DNA of 6,393 nucleotides from Candidatus Zixiibacteriota bacterium. Lineage in GTDB: Bacteria; Zixibacteria; MSB-5A5; GN15; FEB-12. The position numbers and the translations under genes are program-made. The first letter of the stretch is position 1, and the number at the start of each line of letters is the position of its first letter. The stretch covers positions 1 to 6,393 of the forward strand of contig DAOWMZ010000114.1 in assembly GCA_030642845.1 (NCBI GenBank). The letters are read 5' to 3'. Below the pieces are notes generated by a model. That model saw only the letters and a program-made list of their open reading frames with translations, did not search any database and had not been told where the DNA came from. Below are positions 1 to 6,393 of the stretch, in pieces.

Positions 1-11
1 CGCAGAGGTAG

Positions 12-263
12 TTATCGATTGTTTTCCATGATGTAAATATCGATAGCACTATCAATCGGGATCCTGTAAACACCCTTAGCAGTATCGATCAATTTGTATG
101 TCGTTAATTCTTCGGATTCTCGAATTCCAAGATCCTTTAAATCTTTTGAATCCGAAAGAACAGGACTCTCATAAACAATCGCTTTTTTCCCGCCGGATAA
201 AATTATTAATCCGATTACAACGATTACAATCAAAATTAGAAATGGAATAAAAATCTTTTTCAT
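12..263 (-). CDS. Small single-helix membrane protein of unknown function, last visible gene of the ACIII operon
   Basis: This is an 83-residue protein that I do not recognise with certainty. Residues 2-3 are KK, residues 4-22 form one very hydrophobic helix, and GGKK follows at 24-27, so it is a membrane anchor (or an uncleaved signal) with a soluble tail of about 55 residues. The tail is charged and ends in a YRIPIDSAIDIYI segment (residues 66-78). From memory, tails with an R-[IV]-P-[IV]-[DE]-x-A core occur in small proteins next to ACIII and haem-copper oxidase genes, but I could not check this. It has no Cys, so it cannot bind c-type heme or Fe-S. The gene starts 13 nt after actF with only a weak AAAG-type ribosome site, so it probably shares the transcript. 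By position it could be an ActG-like accessory subunit (ActG is a small subunit reported in some ACIII complexes), or an oxidase assembly factor. The reading frame is confident; the function is not known. Confidence 0.75.
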   Translation of the reverse strand: MKKIFIPFLILIVIVVIGLIILSGGKKAIVYESPVLSDSKDLKDLGIRESEELTTYKLIDTAKGVYRIPIDSAIDIYIMENNR

Positions 264-276
264 TTGACAAACTTTA

Positions 277-1458
277 CTAACTTATAAAATCAATCGATTT
301 TTTCAGGTTGGGATCATTTATCGGAACTAACGGATGCCTGGTGAAAAATCTCCAGAAAATATAAAGGAAAATACCACCAATACCAAAAAATGCCGCAGGA
401 TTTATCCAGGTTGGATGAATTTCATGAGGATGCAGCGAAGGCATAACAAGCCAATATATATCCACCCAATGCATAAGTAATATCCATAGTGTCATAATTG
501 TCATGACAATCTTATTTCGTTTGGCTCCCTGGGGGAACAGTACAAAAAATGGAATTACAAAATGCCCGAAAACAATTATCAATGATACAATTTTCCAACT
601 ACCTTCCCAGCGGTGTAAAAACCAGATTGTCTCTTCGGGAATATTACCATACCAGATAAGAAAATATTGAGAAAAAGCCATATATCCCCAAAAAATAATA
701 AAAGCAAAAATCAATTTACCCAGATCGTGGTAATGCTCTTTGGTTATCGCTTCGGTCAGTACCCCGTAATTCTGGAGACGTATAATTATAAATGTAGTCA
801 GAGAGAGCATCGCCAGGAAAGAACCGGAGAAAATATAGACACCGAATATAGTTGAGTACCAGTGAGCATCAAGCGACATAAGCCAATCGAAGGAAGCAAA
901 AGTAAGAGTAAACCCAAACAAAATCATTCCCAGTGCGCTGATGATTCTCATTTTTTTTATCTGCTCAAAATTAGCAGAGATATTTTGTTTCATAGATAAG
1001 CGGTTTAACGTCAGTGCTAATCCGGTCCAGATAATAAAATAAATCAGGGTTCGGATTATAAAAAATGGAATATTCAAATATCCTGCTTTACCCTGCAGTA
1101 GGTGATCGGAGGCAACCAGCTCCGCATCAGACCAGTCAAACAATTCTCTGATTCCAAATATTATTGGAATAAACAATATCGCCATAAAAGGTATTGTCAT
1201 CATCAGGCTTTCTCCAAATCGTCTGATAACAACCGACCAATTGGCATTGACGAGATGATGAAGCATTACAAAAAACAATCCACCGAGGGCAATTGTAATC
1301 CAAAACACAAAAGAAGTCAGATAAGAATGATAAAACTGTTCGGAATCGATAAGCCAGGCTGCAATCGAAAGCATCAATCCGATGATGCCCATAACCAAAG
1401 TAATATTGCCGAACCTGCCTTTATCGGTTAATAAGTATGTCTGACTGTCGAATTTCAT
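277..1458 (-). CDS. actF: Alternative Complex III subunit ActF (NrfD-like integral membrane subunit)
   Basis: This is a polytopic membrane subunit of the quinol:cytochrome c oxidoreductase ACIII, paralogous to ActC and to NrfD/PsrC. It has 393 residues from the start chosen here, the usual size for ActF, with about ten hydrophobic segments (roughly 18-37, 48-70, 86-104, 130-152, 170-190, 201-227, 247-269, 288-309, 316-338, 352-372). ActF-like features visible are HHLVNANWSVVIRRFGE (67-83), FDWLMSLDAHWYSTIFGVY (190-208), the SQYFLIWYGNIPEE segment (263-276) and a His-rich loop HPHEIHPTW (343-351) before the last helix. It ends in a PLVPINDPNL tail. In the family, ActF is thought to provide a second membrane half-channel and may take part in proton translocation; quinol binding is better supported for ActC. 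Start: a longer frame opens at 1512 but overlaps actE by 50 nt. ATG 1458 lies 4 nt after the actE stop and has AGAGAGG upstream. The gene ends in tandem stops (TAG TAA). Confidence 0.93.
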   Translation of the reverse strand: MKFDSQTYLLTDKGRFGNITLVMGIIGLMLSIAAWLIDSEQFYHSYLTSFVFWITIALGGLFFVMLHHLVNANWSVVIRRFGESLMMTIPFMAILFIPIIFGIRELFDWSDAELVASDHLLQGKAGYLNIPFFIIRTLIYFIIWTGLALTLNRLSMKQNISANFEQIKKMRIISALGMILFGFTLTFASFDWLMSLDAHWYSTIFGVYIFSGSFLAMLSLTTFIIIRLQNYGVLTEAITKEHYHDLGKLIFAFIIFWGYMAFSQYFLIWYGNIPEETIWFLHRWEGSWKIVSLIIVFGHFVIPFFVLFPQGAKRNKIVMTIMTLWILLMHWVDIYWLVMPSLHPHEIHPTWINPAAFFGIGGIFLYIFWRFFTRHPLVPINDPNLKKSIDFIS

Positions 1459-1462
1459 AGCT

Positions 1463-2092
1463 TTACTTGGTTTCCTCTCTAAATTCCAAGGGAACATCAT
1501 TTTCGGAAGCATTATGACTGCGTTGTAAAGCTCTCAGGTAAAGGATTATCGACCAGCGGTCATTAACGGGAATCTGATGTTTATATGACGGCATGTTGCG
1601 GACACCATTTGAAATAACATTAAAAATATATCCATCGGTAAATTGTCTGACGCTGTCGCTGTGGAAATTGGGAGGTGTTACATATTTATAATCTTCCTTA
1701 CTCATAATCCCGCGTCCGTCACCTACTTTGCTGTGACATGGTGAACAATAAATGTTAAATCTTTGCTGACCTCGACGTAATCTTTCCCGGGTTATCTCTA
1801 CCGGAACACTTTTGATAAATTTACCACTCTCGTTTTTCCCGGTATAAAATTCGGTATCTTCCCGCAGCCACCCCTGAGCAATTGTACCTTCAATCAGGGG
1901 GCGCATAACGGCACCATTTTCAAAATATCCGCTTTCAGCTTGTGCTTTATATTTGGGCTGTGTATCCATATTGGGATTGAGATGAATTGGTGGTTTACCC
2001 GATACGTTTCCTCGTCCACAACCCGATATTATATTTAGCAAAACAATGGATACAATTGCGACAATCAATATTTTTGGAGTATTTTTAAACAT
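1463..2092 (-). CDS. actE: Alternative Complex III subunit ActE (lipoprotein mono-heme cytochrome c)
   Basis: This is a periplasmic, membrane-tethered cytochrome c of 209 residues. Residues 1-20 form a lipoprotein signal with a hydrophobic core, followed by the lipobox IISGC, so Cys25 should become the lipidated N-terminus. A single heme c site, CSPCH, is at 116-120 (His120 as proximal ligand). Met167 in RNMPSYKHQIP is the probable distal ligand, and the spacing fits a class I cytochrome c fold. Typical ActE signatures precede it: PPIHLNPNMDTQPKY (34-48) and EGTIAQGW (68-75). The CSPCHSKVGDGRG stretch after the heme site is also family-like. In ACIII this subunit accepts electrons from the multiheme/Fe-S chain of ActA/ActB and hands them to a soluble cytochrome c or a terminal oxidase. 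Its ATG shares one base with the actD stop (TAATG), and an AGGAG lies 11 nt upstream, so translation is probably coupled to actD. Confidence 0.95.
   Translation of the reverse strand: MFKNTPKILIVAIVSIVLLNIISGCGRGNVSGKPPIHLNPNMDTQPKYKAQAESGYFENGAVMRPLIEGTIAQGWLREDTEFYTGKNESGKFIKSVPVEITRERLRRGQQRFNIYCSPCHSKVGDGRGIMSKEDYKYVTPPNFHSDSVRQFTDGYIFNVISNGVRNMPSYKHQIPVNDRWSIILYLRALQRSHNASENDVPLEFREETK
1474..1480 (-). promoter_or_regulatory. Probable ribosome binding site of actF (AGAGAGG)
   Basis: AGAGAGG on the minus strand, in the 3' end of actE and about 15 nt before the ATG at 1458. The spacing is longer than ideal, so the assignment is tentative. It lies downstream of the alternative ATG at 1512 and favours the shorter start; nothing resembling a Shine-Dalgarno precedes 1512. 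Confidence 0.45.
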
Positions 2093-2643
2093 TACTCTTC
2101 ATTCTCCTGTAAAAGTTCGCAATTAGTACCGCCGATTGATTCGAGAAACTGAATTGTCCGGGTTTCATCAAATTGCGGGTCATTAACTTCGACACTGATA
2201 AAGAAGAGGTCATCAGAAACTCCTTTAAACTGGTCGGAATTGAAAACCGGATGATTGAACCTTGGCAGTCCATTAAAAGCGAGCATGCCTATCAAAGCGG
2301 TAAAAGCAGATAGCAAAACACCAATTGCGAATGTCACCGGAACAAAAGCCTGGTAACTAAACAATGGTTTTCCTGAAATTACGAGAGGATAATCTATTGA
2401 TGCGGTCCACCATTGGAGAGCCAACGCTCCCGTAGTGCCAATGATAGCGGCCAGACCGACCAGCCAACCTAACGAGGATCGTTTAAGTCCCATTGCCTTA
2501 TCCAGACCATGAATCGGAAACGGCGAATGACAGTCATATTTTTTATATCCGGATTCCTGCATCCTTGTGGCGGCTTCAAGAAGATGACCTGTACCTCTAA
2601 ACCTGGCAATTGCACCGACGGTTTTTATAACTTTGTTACTCAT
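2092..2643 (-). CDS. actD: Alternative Complex III subunit ActD (DUF3341 membrane protein)
   Basis: This is a small integral subunit of ACIII, 183 residues, the usual length for DUF3341/ActD. A cytoplasmic N-terminal part (about 1-57) resembles a small alpha/beta fold, with family motifs GAIARFRG (10-17) and [17 protein letters not shown] (36-52). Two helices follow (about 58-78 and 98-124), separated by a loop holding [15 protein letters not shown] (91-105). LPRFNHPVF (126-134) comes straight after the second helix, and a soluble acidic C-terminal tail (about 140-183) follows. No cofactor ligands are evident: the Cys residues at 38 and 174 are isolated. In the family it is a structural subunit packed against ActC/ActF, with no known redox role. 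The start ATG lies inside the 3' end of actC (8-nt overlap, ATGAGTAA). A good AGGAG six bases upstream supports this start. Its stop overlaps the actE start by one base. Confidence 0.93.
   Translation of the reverse strand: MSNKVIKTVGAIARFRGTGHLLEAATRMQESGYKKYDCHSPFPIHGLDKAMGLKRSSLGWLVGLAAIIGTTGALALQWWTASIDYPLVISGKPLFSYQAFVPVTFAIGVLLSAFTALIGMLAFNGLPRFNHPVFNSDQFKGVSDDLFFISVEVNDPQFDETRTIQFLESIGGTNCELLQENEE
2104..2108 (-). promoter_or_regulatory. Ribosome binding site of actE (AGGAG)
   Basis: AGGAG on the minus strand within the last codons of actD, 11 bases before the actE ATG at 2092. The spacing is slightly long. A GAAGAG closer to the ATG might also contribute. Together with the TAATG overlap it supports coupled translation of actD and actE. 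Confidence 0.65.
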
Positions 2644-4024
2644 GGCGGTCTCCTGTATAATGTGGATCTGATTCCGGGAGAACAGTTTTAATCTCCGACA
2701 TAGCTATCATTGGTAAAACTCTGATGAAAAGTAAAAAGAGTGTGAAAAACAATCCGAATGATCCTACAAATGTCATTATATCCCACATCGTTGGACTATA
2801 GTAATCCCAGTTAGCGGGAAGGAAATCACGGGACAGTGAAGATACCACAATGACGAAACGCTCGAACCACATGCCGACATTAATTAATATCGAGGCAATA
2901 AACATAACAGGAACTGCCCGGCGTAGTTTTTTGAACCAGAATAATTGAGGGACAAGTACATTGCACGTAATCATGATCCAGTAAGCCCAGGAATAATTAC
3001 CGAAAGCCCGGTTTATAAATGCGAACTGTTCATAAATATTACCGCTATACCAGGCAATAAAGAATTCTATAGAATAAGCATAGCCGACCATCATGCCGGT
3101 CAAAAGCATAATCTTATTTATTTTTTCCAGATGATCGATTGTTATCAAATTTTCCAGATTAAAAATCTTGCGGGCTATAATCGAAAGAGTCATGACCATA
3201 GCAAACCCGGAGAAAATCGCCCCGGCTACAAAATAGGGCGGGAAAATTGTAGTGTGCCAGCCGGGTAGGATAGACACGGCAAAGTCAGTACTAACAACAC
3301 TATGAACAGATAAAACCAGTGGTGTGGATATTCCTGCGAGAATCAAATAAGCCAGTTCATAGTGACGCCATTGACGATTGCCGCCGCGCCAACCCAGGGC
3401 AAAAACACCAAAAATTATTTTTTTAAATTTGGTGACAGCGCGATCTCTCATAGTAGCCAGATCAGGAATCAAACCGGTGTACCAGAATAAAAGAGAAGCA
3501 GTAAAATAAGTACCGACTGCAAAAACATCCCACAAAAGAGGCGATCTGAAATTGGGCCAAATATCCATCTGATTTGGAATCGGAAACATATAATAAGCAA
3601 TCCAGATACGTCCGACATGAATCCCAGGGAATATCAAGGCACAGCTAACGGCAAACAAAGTCATTGCTTCGGCAAACCTGTTTATCGATGTTCTCCATTT
3701 TTGACGCAACAAAAAGAGGATAGCGGAAATGAGCGTCCCGGCATGGCCGATACCGACCCACCAGACGAAGTTAATAATAGCCCATCCCCATCCGACCGGA
3801 TTGTTCAATCCCCAGACTCCGACACCTTCCCAGATCAGAAAACCGATTGAACCAAACAAAATCATCAAAAGTGATAAAGCAGCACCGAGTGCCAGAAACC
3901 ACATTCGAGGAGTTTTCTTCTCGATTACGCCTGTGATTTTAGCCGTAATACTGCTAAATGTTTGTTCCCCTTTGAGTAAAAGTTCTTCAGCCGGGATTGT
4001 AATATTTTCTGCGGGTTTGTTCAC
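2636..4024 (-). CDS. actC: Alternative Complex III subunit ActC (NrfD/PsrC-type quinol-binding membrane subunit)
   Basis: This is the main membrane subunit of ACIII, 462 residues, with ten predicted helices (about 42-66, 81-105, 119-139, 163-186, 222-245, 262-284, 303-326, 345-364, 370-393, 414-436) and a 40-residue soluble N-terminus. Hallmarks of the NrfD/PsrC fold and of ActC are [13 protein letters not shown] (91-103), HVGR (136-139), [17 protein letters not shown] (157-173), [18 protein letters not shown] (239-256), [13 protein letters not shown] (261-273) and [10 protein letters not shown] (385-394). The family binds quinol near the periplasmic face, close to the ActB [3Fe-4S] cluster. 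The conserved His94 is a candidate quinol-site or proton-path residue by analogy with PsrC/ActC; this is inference. The start is GTG at 4024, since an in-frame TAA lies only five codons upstream and the next Met is residue 41 at the start of helix 1. There is no good Shine-Dalgarno, so initiation may depend on termination of actB 18 nt upstream. Confidence 0.94.
   Translation of the reverse strand: MNKPAENITIPAEELLLKGEQTFSSITAKITGVIEKKTPRMWFLALGAALSLLMILFGSIGFLIWEGVGVWGLNNPVGWGWAIINFVWWVGIGHAGTLISAILFLLRQKWRTSINRFAEAMTLFAVSCALIFPGIHVGRIWIAYYMFPIPNQMDIWPNFRSPLLWDVFAVGTYFTASLLFWYTGLIPDLATMRDRAVTKFKKIIFGVFALGWRGGNRQWRHYELAYLILAGISTPLVLSVHSVVSTDFAVSILPGWHTTIFPPYFVAGAIFSGFAMVMTLSIIARKIFNLENLITIDHLEKINKIMLLTGMMVGYAYSIEFFIAWYSGNIYEQFAFINRAFGNYSWAYWIMITCNVLVPQLFWFKKLRRAVPVMFIASILINVGMWFERFVIVVSSLSRDFLPANWDYYSPTMWDIMTFVGSFGLFFTLFLLFIRVLPMIAMSEIKTVLPESDPHYTGDRHE
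2650..2654 (-). promoter_or_regulatory. Ribosome binding site of actD (AGGAG)
   Basis: AGGAG on the minus strand, six bases before the actD ATG and inside the end of actC. It is the clearest Shine-Dalgarno in the window and fixes the actD start at 2643. Confidence 0.8.
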
Positions 4025-4042
4025 ATCACTACTTTGTTAATG

Positions 4043-6393
4043 TTAAACTGTTTCTTTTTTTTCCGGAATTAGCTTTTTATTATAATTTCTCAATTTTGCC
4101 AAGTATGAATTTCGCGGTCGAACATTAAGTTCTCCCAAAAGCTCATAATTCCTGTCAATTTTTTTCAGAGCCGTTACAGTGCTTTCAGGATCATTAATAT
4201 TTCCAAATTTAATAGCATTAGACGGACAGGCTTGCTGACATGCCGCCATAAAGTCACCATCTTTAATAACTCTGTCATCCTTTTTGGCAGATCGTTTGGC
4301 TCTCTTGATACGCTGGAGACAGAAAGTGCATTTTTCCATAACTCCGCGAGACCGGACCGTTACATCAGGGTTCTGAGCCATCTTTACAACTTCCGGAAGT
4401 TCTTTGGTATAATTAAAGAAATTAAATTTTCTGACTTTGTAGGGGCAGTTATTGGAACAGTAACGGGTACCGATACAACGATTATAGGTCATATTGTTTA
4501 TGCCCTCTTCATCATGAGTAGTAGCCGCAACAGGGCAGACCTGTTCGCACGGGGCATTTTCACAATGCTGGCACGTGACCGGCATAATAGCAATTTCAGG
4601 ATTATCTTCATCACCGGTAAAATAGCGATCATTGCGCATCCAATGCATCTCGCGTCCATTACCGACCTGTTCTTTACCAATAATAGGTATATTGTTTTCA
4701 CTTTGACATGCGATTGTGCAGGCTCCGCACCCGATACAGGTAGTCAGGTCAATAACCATGCCCCATTGATAACCCTTACTGTAATCATAATCAGGATAAA
4801 TGGATTTTAGTGGTGGATGCTCAACCATTTCTTTTGCAAATTCAGGATTGTGCTTGTATTCATCCAATGATGCTTCCCTGAAAATTGCCCGGTCTTCCAT
4901 CCGATTATGATCCTGCGTATTTGACATTGTATATTTCTGGCCGGTTTTAACTATTTTAACATTATTATCTACAAATAATTTGTCTGATTTTCTTAATTGA
5001 TAAGTATTGAAGCCGACATTGTTTGCTATTCGTCCGATTTCCTTCCGGCCGTATCCCAGTGATAAACCGATCGATAAATCTGCATATCCCGGAACAATCC
5101 AAATAGGGACTTCCATCTCAGTTCCCGATACGGTCAGTTTTATTAAATCTCCATTCTCAAGTTCGTAACTACCAGCAGTCCCTGCACTAATAATTGCGGC
5201 ATTATCCCAAACCAGTTTGGTTATCGGATCAGGTAATTCCTGGAGCCACCCATTGTTGGCAAAACGTCCATCATAAAGAATAGAGCTTCGGTAAACAACT
5301 TCCAGACTATCTGACGAAACTATCGCACCGGAGGTATTTTCAATTTGGCTCATCCGGGATTTATTCAATCGGGGTGATATTTGATTGCCAGCCTGAATAT
5401 CATAGAAACCATCGTGAAGCGTTTTCCGCCAACCCTTTTCGAAATCACCTTTGATGATATTCTCCCAGGTTTTCGTGACGGTTTCATATCCGGTAGTTGT
5501 CTCTTTGGTAGTAATTAATGAAACAAATTCAACATCACTGACACCATTATACAAAGGAGCAATTAAAGGCTGAATAATACTTAAGGTATTATCAATAGAT
5601 ATTGCATCACCCCAACTTTCAAGGAAATTTGCACGAGGGATATGCCAGGTTGAAAGTTTTGATGTTTCATCATAATATTCGCTGAGATGTACCGATTCCT
5701 TAACCTTACTTAATACAGTATCAAAATGTAAATCAGAGGGGGCATTATAAACCGGATTGCCGCCGACAATCAACAGTGTATCTACCTGACCGGTTTCAAT
5801 ACGGTTTATCAGATTTTTGAAATCGTTAAGATTAGGATTTAGAGCAAATTTACTTTCTCTCAATGTGATTGTCTTGTTCAGATTACCGAGAGCTTCATTT
5901 ATCATTAGTACAATCTCATGAAGCCACTGCGGCTGGGTTTTACCGGCGATTACAATTGATTTTCCTTTATTTGCCATAAGATCATCGGCAATAGCTTCAA
6001 TCCATTTTTTGTCAAAAGAATCACTAACTTTGTTTACCGGAATATCCAAATCGAGTCCTCGCGTGGTCAGCTCTTTGGCAACAGCTAAAACAAATTGACC
6101 AATTTCACTACTACGCATTTTCAACCTGTGGTCAGCAGAAGCTCCGGTCACCGAATAGCCGCTTTCTATCTGATACAACCGATTCATTTTGTCATCCGGA
6201 GATAACATCTTTCTGCCTTCAGCAAAACCTCTTGCCGCTATGACAGTATCGTTTTCGTTCTGGAGAAAATCAGCATCAAAGGATACAATCAGATCAGCCT
6301 TGTCATAATGGAAATTAAGTTTAAGATCTTTACCTGAAAGATTTTTTATCGATGCTTGCGATGCTTCATTGGAAATAGGTTCGTAAGCAACCC
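4043..6393 (-). CDS. actB: Alternative Complex III subunit ActB (molybdopterin-oxidoreductase-like domain fused to four-cluster ferredoxin), 5' truncated by window edge
   Basis: Only the 3' part is present: the frame is open to base 6393, so an ATG at 6208 is an internal Met, not the start. 782 complete codons are visible (numbering from the codon at 6391). The full family protein is about 1000 residues, so roughly a quarter is missing, with any Tat signal and true start. Residues about 1-480 match the C-terminal part of a molybdopterin oxidoreductase-like domain that carries no Mo cofactor in the family; signatures are ADLIVSFDADFL (32-43), LIVGGNPVYNAPSD (207-220) and NGWLQELPDPITKLVWDNA (380-398). 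The ferredoxin part (about 540-740) has four Cys groups: CxxCxxCxxxC (552-562), CxxCxxxxCxxxC (607-619), CxxTxxCxxxC (639-649) and CxxC (688, 691) with CxxxCP (718, 722). The Thr642 in place of a Cys predicts one [3Fe-4S] cluster beside three [4Fe-4S]. Its role is electron transfer from quinol at ActC to the hemes, on the periplasmic side. actC starts 18 nt after its stop. Confidence 0.95.
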   Translation of the reverse strand, partial: VAYEPISNEASQASIKNLSGKDLKLNFHYDKADLIVSFDADFLQNENDTVIAARGFAEGRKMLSPDDKMNRLYQIESGYSVTGASADHRLKMRSSEIGQFVLAVAKELTTRGLDLDIPVNKVSDSFDKKWIEAIADDLMANKGKSIVIAGKTQPQWLHEIVLMINEALGNLNKTITLRESKFALNPNLNDFKNLINRIETGQVDTLLIVGGNPVYNAPSDLHFDTVLSKVKESVHLSEYYDETSKLSTWHIPRANFLESWGDAISIDNTLSIIQPLIAPLYNGVSDVEFVSLITTKETTTGYETVTKTWENIIKGDFEKGWRKTLHDGFYDIQAGNQISPRLNKSRMSQIENTSGAIVSSDSLEVVYRSSILYDGRFANNGWLQELPDPITKLVWDNAAIISAGTAGSYELENGDLIKLTVSGTEMEVPIWIVPGYADLSIGLSLGYGRKEIGRIANNVGFNTYQLRKSDKLFVDNNVKIVKTGQKYTMSNTQDHNRMEDRAIFREASLDEYKHNPEFAKEMVEHPPLKSIYPDYDYSKGYQWGMVIDLTTCIGCGACTIACQSENNIPIIGKEQVGNGREMHWMRNDRYFTGDEDNPEIAIMPVTCQHCENAPCEQVCPVAATTHDEEGINNMTYNRCIGTRYCSNNCPYKVRKFNFFNYTKELPEVVKMAQNPDVTVRSRGVMEKCTFCLQRIKRAKRSAKKDDRVIKDGDFMAACQQACPSNAIKFGNINDPESTVTALKKIDRNYELLGELNVRPRNSYLAKLRNYNKKLIPEKKETV

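Noticed and set aside
264..276. A terminator or promoter between actF and the small downstream gene
   Set aside because: The 13-nt gap is too short and holds no hairpin or promoter-like boxes; tandem TAG TAA stops are the only notable point.
667..1431. Plus-strand frames of 62 and 109 codons opposite actF
   Set aside because: They are rich in Lys, His and Asn, as expected from the reverse complement of hydrophobic codons, and lie fully within actF. No independent coding evidence.
2085..2273. 62-codon minus-strand frame within actD
   Set aside because: It overlaps actD in another frame, where the actD reading has clear DUF3341 motifs and a good ribosome site. No support for a second product.
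2945..4040. Plus-strand frames of 107, 77 and 103 codons opposite actC
   Set aside because: They lie opposite membrane-helix codons of actC, overlap one another in different frames, and have no family features. Shadows.
4498..4701. 67-codon minus-strand frame with several Cys inside actB
   Set aside because: The Cys residues come from reading the cluster codons in the wrong frame; actB reads through here with intact cluster motifs.
4232..4810. A 192-codon plus-strand open frame opposite the ActB ferredoxin region
   Set aside because: It is antisense to the Cys-rich, strongly conserved part of actB, has no recognisable domain or ribosome site, and contains an arbitrary residue mix. It is a shadow of the real gene.
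4043..6208. Treating the ATG at 6208 as the actB start
   Set aside because: The frame stays open to 6393, and the upstream codons encode family sequence (ADLIVSFDADFL and IAARGFAEGR), so the gene is cut by the window edge.

Overview
All genes in this window lie on the minus strand and form one compact block, read from right to left: actB (5'-truncated by the right edge), actC, actD, actE, actF, and a small single-helix membrane protein. This is the core of an Alternative Complex III (ACIII) operon. ACIII is a membrane quinol:cytochrome c (or other acceptor) oxidoreductase that stands in for the bc1 complex. The identification rests on gene order (B-C-D-E-F) and on signature motifs in every subunit. 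These are a four-cluster ferredoxin module fused behind a molybdopterin-oxidoreductase-like domain (ActB), two NrfD-type ten-helix quinol-binding subunits (ActC and ActF), a two-helix DUF3341 protein (ActD), and a lipoprotein mono-heme cytochrome c (ActE).

Layout: actB occupies 4043 to the right edge and is open to the last base, so its start and the pentaheme subunit gene actA, which normally precedes it, would lie outside. actC (2636-4024) starts with GTG 18 nt after actB. actD overlaps actC by 8 nt. actE overlaps actD by 1 nt (TAATG). actF is best started at 1458, 4 nt after actE ends, not at the upstream ATG at 1512. A gene for an 83-residue membrane-anchored protein of unknown function follows actF by 13 nt. 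There is no gene-free stretch longer than about 20 nt inside the block, and I see no promoter or terminator, so the window is the interior of a longer transcript.

How they work together (family knowledge): ActC, and possibly ActF, sit in the membrane. Quinol oxidised at ActC passes electrons to the Fe-S clusters of ActB on the periplasmic side, then to the hemes of ActA and ActE, and on to a cytochrome c or directly to a terminal oxidase. Cytochrome oxidase genes often follow actF in such operons, but none is visible here before the left edge.

Organism: A+T-rich DNA, Gram-negative-type lipoprotein signal, and ACIII with a full-length fused ActB suggest a respiring bacterium of the Bacteroidota/FCB-like or a related uncultured phylum (for example Zixibacteria- or Calditrichota-like). 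This placement is inference from general character and is weak. I found no mobile element, CRISPR, tRNA or rRNA. The window is mostly a well-known system; the least understood element is the small downstream protein.
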